Assembly: GCA_017614715.1 (NCBI GenBank)
Contig: JAGABI010000059.1
Coordinates: 1-57,437, forward strand
Length of the DNA stretch: 57,437 nt
Direction of reading: 5' to 3'
Source: Bacteroidales bacterium
Lineage (GTDB): Bacteria > Bacteroidota > Bacteroidia > Bacteroidales > UBA932
Part shown: in pieces, positions 24,762 to 33,432 of the stretch
Numbering within the stretch: position 1 is the first letter of the stretch
Layout: the number at the start of each line of letters is the position of its first letter
Made by a program: the position numbers and the translations under genes
Notes under the pieces: model-generated
Told to the model about the DNA's origin: nothing
Seen by the model: the letters and a program-made list of their open reading frames with translations, nothing else
The model's database searches: none

Positions 24762-25316
24762 ATGACAAATCCCGGAATAAAGAGTTGGCAAGACGACGTG
24801 CGCTGGTATGTGATGCGGGCCCACAAGAGCGAGAAGAAGGCCGAGGAGCGTCTGGCTGGCAACGGGGAGATGGGTTTTTATATGCCAAAACGCTATGTTG
24901 TCCGGGTATTCCATGGCGTTAAGACCAAGCGTCTGGTACCGGTGATTCCGGAGATGGTTTTTTTGCGCGCCAGCCATCGGCAAATTGTTGATTTTAAAAA
25001 GACGAACAATTTTTTGCAATTCGTGATTTGGAACAAGAGCACAGGTCCTGAGTGCCTAACAGTGCCCGACGCTCAGATGGAAGATTTCATCCGGGTTACC
25101 TCCAATCCCGATGCCGACACTCTTTACCTCCGCCCGGATGAGGTGAACATCAAGGAGGGCTCAAGGGTGCGGATTTTGGGGGGAGAACTGGACGGAATGT
25201 GCGGAGTATTCATGAAGGTGAAGGGCAAACGGAACAAGAGGCTGGTGATTATGCTTGACGGATTGCTGGCAGTGGCCGCAGATGTCAAGCCAGATTTGGT
25301 ACAAGTGATAGACTAG
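24762..25316 (+). CDS. UpxY-type NusG-family transcription antiterminator
   Basis: This 184-residue NusG paralogue has an NGN domain (WYVMRAHKSEKKAEERLAGN, then PVIPEMVFLRAS) and a C-terminal KOW-type domain (IKEGSRVRILGGELDGMCGV). Specialised NusG proteins encoded first in Bacteroidales capsule operons (UpxY) bind the leader and prevent early termination of the long message. The same role is expected here for the operon of more than 20 genes downstream. No UpxZ-type inhibitor gene follows, unlike in B. fragilis; the next gene is the PHP phosphatase. Confidence 0.88.
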   Translation: MTNPGIKSWQDDVRWYVMRAHKSEKKAEERLAGNGEMGFYMPKRYVVRVFHGVKTKRLVPVIPEMVFLRASHRQIVDFKKTNNFLQFVIWNKSTGPECLTVPDAQMEDFIRVTSNPDADTLYLRPDEVNIKEGSRVRILGGELDGMCGVFMKVKGKRNKRLVIMLDGLLAVAADVKPDLVQVID

Positions 25317-25327
25317 AAATAACAGAT

Positions 25328-26110
25328 ATGGGTTTTCTCTTTTTTAAGAAACGAAAAGACGACGCCAACGTTTTTCCCGGCGCCGCGATATTTGAAGGAT
25401 TCACAGACTGGCACAGCCACATCCTCCCTGGAGTGGACGACGGCGTCCGCAACATAGAAGAGTCGCTGGCGATTCTTGCCCAATATGAGGAGTGGGGCGT
25501 GCATCAGGTGTGGCTTACGCCTCACATAATGGAAGATATGCCAAACGAGACGGACGATTTGAGAAAGCGGTTTGAGGAGTTGAAAGCAGCGTATGAAGAG
25601 GACCATGCCGCCCGTGTGACTGCAGCAGATGAAGTCGCTTCAGATGATGCGCATAGCACCGTTAAACCGGTCAGGAAGAATCCACTCAGACTCTCCCTCG
25701 CCGCCGAGAATATGATGGACAACCTCTTTAAGGAGCGCCTTGCAAAGAGCGATCTTCTCCCGATAGGCCCCAAGGGTGACAGTTTGCTTGTGGAGACCTC
25801 ATATTTCAACCCGCCGATGAATCTTTACGACATACTGGAAGAGATAAGGGATAAGGGTTATAATCCCATCCTGGCCCATCCGGAGCGTTACGTCTATATG
25901 GGTATGCGCGATTACGACCGCCTGAAGGGGATGGGAATCAAATTCCAGATGAACCTATTCTCCCAGGCCGACCGCTACGGACGTACTGTCCACAAGAAGC
26001 TCCTGGATTTGCTGGACAAGCATTATTACAACTATATGGGCAGCGACCTCCACAGTATGGGTATGCTCTCGGAGGTCCCGAATATAAAGTTCAGGAGCGC
26101 CTATATCTAA
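25328..26110 (+). CDS. CpsB/YwqE-type tyrosine-protein phosphatase (PHP domain)
   Basis: This 260-residue metal-dependent phosphatase is of the PHP family. Metal ligands are visible in DWHSHILPGVDDG, TPHIMED, LAHPERYVYM and GSDLHS. In Gram-positive and Bacteroidota capsule loci this enzyme removes phosphates from the tyrosine tail of the Wzc/CpsD kinase and so sets chain length or flux. The target here would be the Tyr-rich tail of the Wzc encoded at 27013. It lies 11 bases after upxY. Confidence 0.9.
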   Translation: MGFLFFKKRKDDANVFPGAAIFEGFTDWHSHILPGVDDGVRNIEESLAILAQYEEWGVHQVWLTPHIMEDMPNETDDLRKRFEELKAAYEEDHAARVTAADEVASDDAHSTVKPVRKNPLRLSLAAENMMDNLFKERLAKSDLLPIGPKGDSLLVETSYFNPPMNLYDILEEIRDKGYNPILAHPERYVYMGMRDYDRLKGMGIKFQMNLFSQADRYGRTVHKKLLDLLDKHYYNYMGSDLHSMGMLSEVPNIKFRSAYI

Positions 26111-26140
26111 TCGCTTTGCACGGCAATCAATTACCGCAAA

Positions 26141-26162
26141 CAAAAACAAAACAAAACAAAAC
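26141..26162 (+). repeat. CAAAA simple repeat in the wza leader
   Basis: Four CAAAA units (one with an extra A) run up to 11 bases before the wza ATG. Such an A-rich tract near the ribosome site may help translation in Bacteroidota, which use weak Shine-Dalgarno sites, and slippage could change the spacing. Confidence 0.6.
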
Positions 26163-26173
26163 ATAATAATCCA

Positions 26174-27007
26174 ATGAAACGTAAAACACTCATTCTTCTT
26201 GCAGGAGCCCTGGCTCTGCTGGCCTCCTGCGGCACGCCCAAGGAAATAGCGTATTTCCAGGACATCACGGAGGAGACAACATTTAAGGCAACCAAGGCTG
26301 AAACCATCCGCCTTAAACCCACCGACAAGATCTCCGTGATTGTTAACAGCCGGGACCCCCAGGTGACGGCGATGTTCAACATGCCTTACTACACCAAACG
26401 AATCGGTGATTCCCAGTCGCTCACAGGCAGCAACGCCGTCGTGTCCGGTTCCCAGACCGGTATGTCCGGCTACACCGTAGATTCTGATGGATGCATAGAT
26501 TTCCCGGTGCTGGGCAGGATTCTGTTGGCCGGTCTCACCCGCGAAGAGGCGGAAGCGCACATAAAGGAGGAACTGCTTGAAAGCCGCCAGATTAAGGACC
26601 CGGTTGTCACTATCGAATTTATGAACCTTGGCTTCTCCATTTTGGGAGAGGTTGCAAGGCCGGGCCGCTACAAAATAGACCGTGACCGCTTCACCGTGCT
26701 GGATGCGATAAGCCTGGCGGGAGACCTTACCATCAACGGCCGCCGCGACAATGTTATGCTGGTACGTCACGAAGTAACCAAAGACCGCACCTACATCCTC
26801 AATCTTATGGATGCCAAGAGCCTCTACACTTCCCCGGCTTTCTATATGGAGCAGGGTGACATAATCTATGTTACTCCAAATGACAAGCGTATCCGCGAGT
26901 CTACTGTGAACGGCAACAATATCCGGAGCACATCATTCTGGATTTCGCTTACGTCCCTGCTCACTTCTGTAGCCCTTCTTGTGTTTAATATTTTACGAGT
27001 TATATAG
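26174..27007 (+). CDS. Wza-type outer-membrane polysaccharide export lipoprotein
   Basis: This 277-residue lipoprotein has signal peptide KTLILLAGALALLASC with the lipid-accepting Cys. A polysaccharide export domain follows (IRLKPTDKISVIVNSRDPQV), then an SLBB/soluble-ligand-binding segment (FSILGEVARPGRYKIDRDRF). The C-terminal membrane helix FWISLTSLLTSVALLVFNIL is typical of Bacteroidota Wza proteins. It would form the export channel over the Wzc kinase encoded 5 bases downstream. Confidence 0.93.
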   Translation: MKRKTLILLAGALALLASCGTPKEIAYFQDITEETTFKATKAETIRLKPTDKISVIVNSRDPQVTAMFNMPYYTKRIGDSQSLTGSNAVVSGSQTGMSGYTVDSDGCIDFPVLGRILLAGLTREEAEAHIKEELLESRQIKDPVVTIEFMNLGFSILGEVARPGRYKIDRDRFTVLDAISLAGDLTINGRRDNVMLVRHEVTKDRTYILNLMDAKSLYTSPAFYMEQGDIIYVTPNDKRIRESTVNGNNIRSTSFWISLTSLLTSVALLVFNILRVI

Positions 27008-27012
27008 TAATC

Positions 27013-29535
27013 ATGGAAAACAACAACAATAACAATTTAAGTTACTCTTCCCAGAAGGAGGCCGAAACTGTTTTAGCTGCCCGCGATCTGTGGGGGCTTA
27101 TCATAGGTCATTGGCCGTGGTTCCTGCTTTGTATTGCAGTGGCAATGCTGCTGGCTGCCTACTATGTTGTCACAACTGTGCCCGTCTATACCCGGAGTGC
27201 ATCTGTACTGATTAAAGAGGACCGGAAGAGCGGTTCAATTGCCGGCGATCTCTCAGATCAGTTCAACGATTTTGGTCTTGGCGTCTCCAAAGTGAACGTC
27301 AATAACGAGATTGTCAACTTTCTCTCGCCGGACCTGATTCTGCAGGTGGCAAAGAACCTGAATCTGGATGTGAATTACCAGGTTAAGGGGGCGACGTATA
27401 TGCATACTCTTTACGGCAATTCGCTTCCGATAAAGGTGCAGTTTCTGGATGCCACCGCCAGCAAACATTCGAAAATGCAGTTGACGCTGCAAGATTCAAA
27501 AGCCGTATTATCTGGTTTTTCAGGTGGCAGTATAGAGGAAGGTATCGACCTCAAGCCTGTCGAGGCGGCTTTCGGCGATACCGTAAGTACTCCGCTTGGA
27601 CCCGTTGTGGTGACCTGTTCCCAATATGGTGATTTACAGTTTGACAAGCCGATTATTGTTTCAAGAAGTTCATATCAGTCTGCTGCAGCTCGTTGCAAGT
27701 CAAAACTTACAGCAGTTCTTAACGGCAAGCAGACAACCGTGATAGATCTCGGATACAAAGATGTAAATATCCATCGTGCAGAGGATGTCCTGCAGATGGT
27801 AATCAACGTATATAACGAGAACTGGATAAAGGATAAGAACCAGATTACAACCTCCACCAACCAGTTTATCGCAGACCGACTCCGCATCATAGAACAGGAG
27901 TTGGGAAGTGTTGATAAAAGCATAACCAACTACCGTTCCATCCACCGTCTCCCCGATATGAATACGGTAGCGAATATAGATATGCAGATGTCCGCCGAGG
28001 CATCCAAACATCTTCTGGAGCTCCGCAACCAGCTCTCTATAGCCCGCTTCCTGCAGAATGACATACGTGGAGCGTCGGATGGAGCCCTTCTCCCTGCCAA
28101 TGTCGGCCTGGACGATAAAAATTCCGCCTCGCTGATCACAGATTTCAATGATGCAATGCTGCAGCGCAACCGCCTGGTAGAGAACTCCAGCGAAGAGAAC
28201 CTGTTGGTGGTAGACCTTAACAAACAGCTCGCATCCATGCGCACGGCTATCCTCACTTCACTTGACAACTACATAAAGTCCATCGAGATTCAGATACAAT
28301 CTTCACAAGCTGCCCGCCAAAGCAGCGAGGCCCGCGTAAGTGACATCCCCATCCAGGCCGGTCAGCTTCTCTCCGATGAGCGTCAGCAAAAGGTAAAGGA
28401 GGCCTTGTATCTGTTCTTGCTCCAGAAACGTGAAGAGAATGAACTTTCACAGGCCTTTACAGCCTACAATACCCGCGTAGTGGCATCCCCCCACGGTCCC
28501 GGCGCTCCAGTATCACCAAAGAAGGCGATGATATACTTGATTGCCCTCGCTCTCGGTTTTGCCCTTCCGTTTGTGTTCTTCTATGTCCGGGAGCTTATGA
28601 ACACCACTGTCCGTGGCCGCAAGGACCTCGAGAATATTTCAGCCCCCTTTCTGGGCGAGCTGCCGTCTATGGTAACGACTCACAAGTACTTCTTCACAAA
28701 GCAGAGAATAACCGATAATGCAGAAGATCGAAAGATAGTGGTAAAACCACATAGCCGTGATGTTATAAACGAGGCATTCCGCGTGGTCCGTACAAATCTT
28801 GAGTTCATGAAGGGAAATGAGAAGGGTAACAAGGTTTTGATGGTGACGTCGTTCAACGTAGGAGCCGGCAAGACATTCGTATCATCCAACCTTGCAACTG
28901 CCCTGGCCATCAAGGGACGCAAGACCATCATAGTTGACCTGGACCTTCGCAAGCGCTCCCTGAGTGCCCTTTTGGGACAACCTGTAGAGGGCGTGTCAAA
29001 CTATCTCGGTGGGTTGACAGACGATTGGCGCAGCCTTGTGGTACAAGGGCTGGGAGATAGCCCGGTGGATGTCATTCCGGTGGGTAAGATGCCGCCGAAC
29101 CCCGCCGAATTGTTGGGTGAGGCCCGCTTGAATACCCTTATTCAGGAGTTGAAAGAGAATTATGAATATGTAATGCTCGACTGCCCTCCTATCGAGATTG
29201 TTACCGACAGCGACCTTATTGCTCCTTATGCAGATATCACAATATTCGTTGTCCGTGCAGGTCTTATGGAGCGCATGATGCTCCCGGAGGTAGAACGTTA
29301 CTACGAAGAGAAGAAATACAACAATATGGCCCTTCTGCTCAACGGAACCGAAGCTTCCGGACGTTACGGTTACAAGTACGGCTACAAGTACGGCTACAAG
29401 TACGGCTACTCCTATGGATATGGCTCCTATGGATATGGTGGCTATGGCTCCTATGGCTCCTATGGCTATTACGGGTCAGACGAGAAAGAAGAGAAGGCAA
29501 CCAAAAAGGCATCCAGAAAAACCAAAGATGCATAA
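27013..29535 (+). CDS. Wzc-type polysaccharide co-polymerase/tyrosine autokinase
   Basis: This 840-residue inner-membrane protein has a Wzz-type domain with a first membrane helix (WFLLCIAVAMLLAAYYVV, about residue 35-53). A long coiled-coil periplasmic part follows, then a second helix (KAMIYLIALALGFALPFVFF, about residue 497-516) and a cytoplasmic BY-kinase. Walker A is SFNVGAGKTFVSSNLA, A' is TIIVDLDLRKRSLSAL and Walker B is YVMLDCPPIE. It ends in a Tyr/Gly tail with 17 tyrosines in 38 residues, the autophosphorylation cluster. It controls chain length and export together with Wza and the PHP phosphatase. Confidence 0.95.
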   Translation: MENNNNNNLSYSSQKEAETVLAARDLWGLIIGHWPWFLLCIAVAMLLAAYYVVTTVPVYTRSASVLIKEDRKSGSIAGDLSDQFNDFGLGVSKVNVNNEIVNFLSPDLILQVAKNLNLDVNYQVKGATYMHTLYGNSLPIKVQFLDATASKHSKMQLTLQDSKAVLSGFSGGSIEEGIDLKPVEAAFGDTVSTPLGPVVVTCSQYGDLQFDKPIIVSRSSYQSAAARCKSKLTAVLNGKQTTVIDLGYKDVNIHRAEDVLQMVINVYNENWIKDKNQITTSTNQFIADRLRIIEQELGSVDKSITNYRSIHRLPDMNTVANIDMQMSAEASKHLLELRNQLSIARFLQNDIRGASDGALLPANVGLDDKNSASLITDFNDAMLQRNRLVENSSEENLLVVDLNKQLASMRTAILTSLDNYIKSIEIQIQSSQAARQSSEARVSDIPIQAGQLLSDERQQKVKEALYLFLLQKREENELSQAFTAYNTRVVASPHGPGAPVSPKKAMIYLIALALGFALPFVFFYVRELMNTTVRGRKDLENISAPFLGELPSMVTTHKYFFTKQRITDNAEDRKIVVKPHSRDVINEAFRVVRTNLEFMKGNEKGNKVLMVTSFNVGAGKTFVSSNLATALAIKGRKTIIVDLDLRKRSLSALLGQPVEGVSNYLGGLTDDWRSLVVQGLGDSPVDVIPVGKMPPNPAELLGEARLNTLIQELKENYEYVMLDCPPIEIVTDSDLIAPYADITIFVVRAGLMERMMLPEVERYYEEKKYNNMALLLNGTEASGRYGYKYGYKYGYKYGYSYGYGSYGYGGYGSYGSYGYYGSDEKEEKATKKASRKTKDA
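29371..29409 (+). repeat. 12-base tandem repeat encoding Tyr-Lys-Tyr-Gly
   Basis: TACAAGTACGGC is present three times without change, followed by a partial unit, within the Wzc tail. Further 9- and 15-base repeats (TCCTATGGC, TCCTATGGATATGGC) continue to about 29470. Gain or loss of a unit stays in frame and changes the number of tyrosines by two. Confidence 0.9.
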
Positions 29536-29571
29536 TATGCTCTGTGAAGAGAGATAGCCGGGTGTTTTTTA

Positions 29572-31106
29572 ATGTCTAGAGTAGATAATAGGCGCATAGC
29601 GAGGAACACCCTCTACATGTACCTGCGGATGCTGGTAATCACGGTGGTATCACTCTTTACCACCCGCATTAATTACCGGGCCCTGGGTATTGATAATTAC
29701 GGCATCTACAATGTCGTGGGGAGCGTCATCGTCTTCTTTTCTTTTATCAATATCGGTCTGACAACTGCAACACGCAGGTACATAACCGCCGAGTTGGAAC
29801 AGGGCGATGCTGATAGTCAGCGCAACGTGTTCAGCTTGGCGGTTTGGGCACATGTGTTTATCTCTTTTGTAATCTTAGTCCTTGCAGAAACAATCGGCTT
29901 ATGGGCTGTCAATCATTTGCTTAACATCCCGGAAGGGAGAATGTTTGCGGCAAATGTCGTTTATCAGTTGTCCGTGTTCTCTGCCATCTTGCAGGTGATG
30001 CAGGCTCCTTTTACAGCTGCCATTACCGCAAACGAGCGGATGAACATATATGCCTATCTCTCTATTGTTGACGTTGTGTTGAAGCTGGCGGCTGCATATC
30101 TGGTGATGGTGGCCCCTGGTGACAAATTGATTGTTTATGCCATCTGTATCTTCGTAATCGGTTTTACCAATATTGCAATCAACAGGTTCTACTGCTACCG
30201 CCAGTTTCCGATGTGCAAATACAAGCGCCCTCACAACAAGAAATTGCTTAATGAAATGTTTGGCTATATGGGGTGGAATCTTTGTGGGCAAGGTACGGTT
30301 GTCCTGGCCAATCAGGGAGTGACCATGTTGGTAAACATTTTTTATACGGTTGCTGCCAATGCTGCCATGGGTGTCAGCAATCAGATTACACGGATAGTGC
30401 ATAATTTAGCAACTAATTTCCAGGTCGCTTTTCATCCACAGATCATCAAGTTGTATGTCTCTGAGAACTACTCGGACTTAAATACCCTTGTTAACCGCTG
30501 TTCCCGCATATCGAGTTATCTCGTATTGCTCCTTCTGATTCCCATTTGCTTTCAAGTGACTAATTTTCTTGAACTTTGGCTTGGGATTATCCTGAGTATG
30601 CAGTTGAGTTTTGCGTTTATACTTTACTGGCAATCTTTATTGATGCGATGGCATCTCCGCTTTGGCTGTTGTTAGGCGCAGATAAGGATATCAAGAAGTA
30701 TCAAATAATAATATCGGTTATCTACTCATTCACGTTTATTGGCTCCTGGATTGTCTTGAAGTTAGGCTTTGCCCCTTACAGCACCATAATAGTCAGGGGA
30801 ATAGTTCTATTTGTCGGTACGATAGCCAGACTCTTTCTGGTTAAAGAGAAGGTAGCTTCATTCTCAATATTGACTTGGATAAAAGAAGTTATTGGAAAAT
30901 CAATCCTGGTTTCTCTCATTCCAGTAGCATCATGCTTTGTCATCGGGCTTTTGAATTTTGATAATTTAATAGTCGAGTTGATAGTGAAAGGCGGACTTTC
31001 TTTCGGAATTATTTGTCTTTCTGTCTTTTTTATAGGATTGGATAAGAACGAGAAGAAAGTAGTGTCAAGTAAGATCCCTGTTCTTAACGCAATAAGCCGC
31101 TATTGA
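29572..31106 (+). pseudogene. Wzx-type flippase with a -1 frameshift
   Basis: Two overlapping frames make one multi-spanning flippase (MATE/Wzx superfamily, expected about 510 residues). The first frame (29572 on) runs through INYRALGIDNYGIYNVVGS and many helices to LELWLG. The correct sequence then continues in another frame as DYPEYAVEFCVYTLLAIFID to the stop at 31106. The switch falls at the GGG of 30583-30585, where one extra G would restore the frame. Without repair the product ends at 30675 and lacks the last third. This may be a true mutation, slippage-based switching, or a base-call error. The protein would flip the lipid-linked repeat unit across the inner membrane. Confidence 0.85.
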
Positions 31107-32296
31107 TGATTGAGATTAAGGATAAAAGGAATTGTTGTGGTTGTACCGCGTGTTCGCAAGTTTGTCCAAAGCGTTGCATCAGTATGCAAGAAGACGCAGA
31201 AGGGTTTAAATACCCAAAAGTGGACTCGGATTTGTGCAATAACTGTGGGTTGTGCGAGAAGGTGTGTCCTTACCTGAATAGTTATCCAATACCGGCGGAG
31301 AAACCGGCAAGCTATGCCTGCAAGACAAAGGACGACAGCCTCCGCGCAAAGAGTTCGTCGGGTGGTTTATTTACTGTTCTTGCCACCAGGATCATCCAGG
31401 ATGGCGGGGTTGTGTTCGGGGCAAAATTTGACGACGGATGGAACGTGGTGCATGGATATGCAGAGTCGGTAGAAGGGTTATCAGCCTTCAGGGGTTCCAA
31501 ATATGTGCAGAGTGAACTGGGAGACAGCTTAAATCAAGTTAAAGAATTCCTGAAAGATGGCCGGAAAGTTATGTTTACTGGCACGCCTTGCCAGGTGGCC
31601 GGTTTAAACCATTTCCTGCAGAAGGAATACGATGGCCTTGTTACGGTCGATTTTGTATGTCATTGTGTCCCCAGTCCCCTGGTGTGGAAAAATTATCTTG
31701 AAGAACTCCGTGGTGACGGAATCATTAAGAGTGTTTCTTTCAGGGATAAGAGCGAAGGTTGGGCAAAATTTGGTCTCGCAGTAACTGGTGAGACCGCTGT
31801 TTTGGCCAAAGGCAATCACCATGACAACATCTATATGAAGGCGTTCCTTTCAAACCTGATTGTCCGTCCTGGTTGTACAAATTGTCCCGCTCGTTTCTAT
31901 AAGTCTGGCGCTGACATAACAATAGCCGATTGCTGGGGTTTCAATGAATATCACCCGGAATTAAATGATGACAAAGGTATGTCACTGGCCTTGCTGCTCT
32001 CCGGCAAAGGGGCTGCATTATATCATGAGGTAGAATCACAAATGGATTCTTTGCAGATTCCATATATAGAAGTGCAGGAAGAGTCTAACCATAACCCTAT
32101 CATCCGTTCACCTAAGTTTCACAGATATCGCAATCATTTCTTTAACGAAATTATTAAAGGAGAAAAAGGAACGATTGAATTGTTGGAAAAGTATATCAAA
32201 AAGGGAGAGAATAGAAAAAAGAGAGTCAATTCTGCTAAAGCTGTTGTTCGTGGTTTGCTGGGGAATAAACTTATTGACAAGTTGAGGGGCAGATGA
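31106..32296 (+). CDS. Fe-S protein with FrhB/FdhB (F420 hydrogenase beta) domain
   Basis: This 396-residue protein starts with two [4Fe-4S] motifs, CCGCTACSQVCPKRC and CNNCGLCEKVCPYL. A coenzyme-F420-hydrogenase-beta-type domain follows, with KSSSGGLFTVLATRIIQ, MFTGTPCQVAGLNHFLQ and DFVCHCVPSP. A further Cys pair occurs in GCTNCPARF. The start is ATG at 31106, sharing its A with the previous TGA. Such genes are frequent in polysaccharide clusters next to pyruvyl transferases, as here, but their reaction is unknown. They may supply electrons for a sugar-modifying step. It overlaps the next gene by 4 bases. Confidence 0.88.
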   Translation: MIEIKDKRNCCGCTACSQVCPKRCISMQEDAEGFKYPKVDSDLCNNCGLCEKVCPYLNSYPIPAEKPASYACKTKDDSLRAKSSSGGLFTVLATRIIQDGGVVFGAKFDDGWNVVHGYAESVEGLSAFRGSKYVQSELGDSLNQVKEFLKDGRKVMFTGTPCQVAGLNHFLQKEYDGLVTVDFVCHCVPSPLVWKNYLEELRGDGIIKSVSFRDKSEGWAKFGLAVTGETAVLAKGNHHDNIYMKAFLSNLIVRPGCTNCPARFYKSGADITIADCWGFNEYHPELNDDKGMSLALLLSGKGAALYHEVESQMDSLQIPYIEVQEESNHNPIIRSPKFHRYRNHFFNEIIKGEKGTIELLEKYIKKGENRKKRVNSAKAVVRGLLGNKLIDKLRGR

Positions 32297-33432
32297 AAAA
32301 AGTGGCTCTTGTTTCTGTTCATAACGATCCCAACTTTGGTTCGGCACTACAGGCTTATGCCTTGGCATACGCTATTCAAAGGGAAGGATATGAATGTGAA
32401 TACCTTAATTACACGCTTGGCCCGGCACCAAACAGCATAAAGAGCCGTATAAAAAAAGCAGCCAAATCGGTGTTATACAAATCGGGGATTCTTAGTGAGC
32501 CAAAGACGGAGAATTCTTTTTGGCGAACCCCTGAGTTCAAGGTTCAAAGGGAACTTTTTAAGACTTTTCACGACAAAAGAATTCCTTTTTCTTCTAAGGT
32601 TTATGGCCCAAATACAATAAAAGAAGCAAATAAAGACTATGATTGCTTTATTGTAGGCAGTGACCAAACCTGGAGCCCCTATGTGACAAAGAGCAAGCAT
32701 ACTATCAACTTTCTGGATTTTGTTGAGCCTGGCAGAATAAAAGCATCTTACGCCCCGAGTCTTGGTACTTGCCACCTTGAGGCAGAATACATAGAATTAT
32801 TAAAAGAAAAACTAAGCGGTTTCAATTATTTATCATGTCGGGAAAAGCATAATGCAGATTTGCTTTCAGAAAGGTTTGGCAGAAAAGTGGAGCATGTTCT
32901 AGATCCCACCTTATTGTTGAGCAGGGAGGAATGGCTCATGATAGCCGAACCGGTAGATATGCCGGAGCATTATATCCTATGTTATATTCTTGGAGCCAAA
33001 CAATGTATTTCTGACTTTGCGGAAAGAATTGGGAAGGAACAATCATTGCCGGTTTATTATATTGGGAGCCGTCCAGAATATCTTCTGAAAGAAAACGCTC
33101 TAAACGACATTACACCTGGTCAGTTTATTACACTGATTTCCCAAGCTGATTATGTGGTTACAGATTCCTTTCATGGCTCGCTTTTCAGTATCAATTTCCA
33201 ACGTCAGTTCTATGCTTTTACCAAAAGGGAGATAACTGACGGGACTAATGATAACGATCGTATCCGCGATTTTCTCACCGTTTTGGATATTTCTGAGCGA
33301 TTAAAAGAAGATTATGATTACAGACAGGACCTCCCTATTGATTATGCCATGTATGATGATAGGTTGAAAGAGTTGTCGTTGAGTTCTATGTCTTATCTGT
33401 CCAAACTTCTCAAATCATATATTGTTACTTAA
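32293..33432 (+). CDS. Polysaccharide pyruvyl transferase family protein
   Basis: This 379-residue protein is related to WcaK/CsaB and adds pyruvate ketals (or related groups) to polysaccharide sugars from phosphoenolpyruvate. Family marks are FGSALQAYALAYAIQ at the N-terminus, CFIVGSDQTWSPYVT, the SCREKHNADLL region, and VVTDSFHGSLFSI near the C-terminus. Its ATGA overlap with the Fe-S protein gene suggests the two act together. The codon use and low G+C differ from the flanking core genes, pointing to transfer. Confidence 0.9.
   Translation: MKKVALVSVHNDPNFGSALQAYALAYAIQREGYECEYLNYTLGPAPNSIKSRIKKAAKSVLYKSGILSEPKTENSFWRTPEFKVQRELFKTFHDKRIPFSSKVYGPNTIKEANKDYDCFIVGSDQTWSPYVTKSKHTINFLDFVEPGRIKASYAPSLGTCHLEAEYIELLKEKLSGFNYLSCREKHNADLLSERFGRKVEHVLDPTLLLSREEWLMIAEPVDMPEHYILCYILGAKQCISDFAERIGKEQSLPVYYIGSRPEYLLKENALNDITPGQFITLISQADYVVTDSFHGSLFSINFQRQFYAFTKREITDGTNDNDRIRDFLTVLDISERLKEDYDYRQDLPIDYAMYDDRLKELSLSSMSYLSKLLKSYIVT

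Noticed and set aside
30576-31106. A separate gene for a 176-residue membrane protein
   Set aside because: Its start lies inside the flippase frame and its text continues the flippase; a frameshift explains both frames better.
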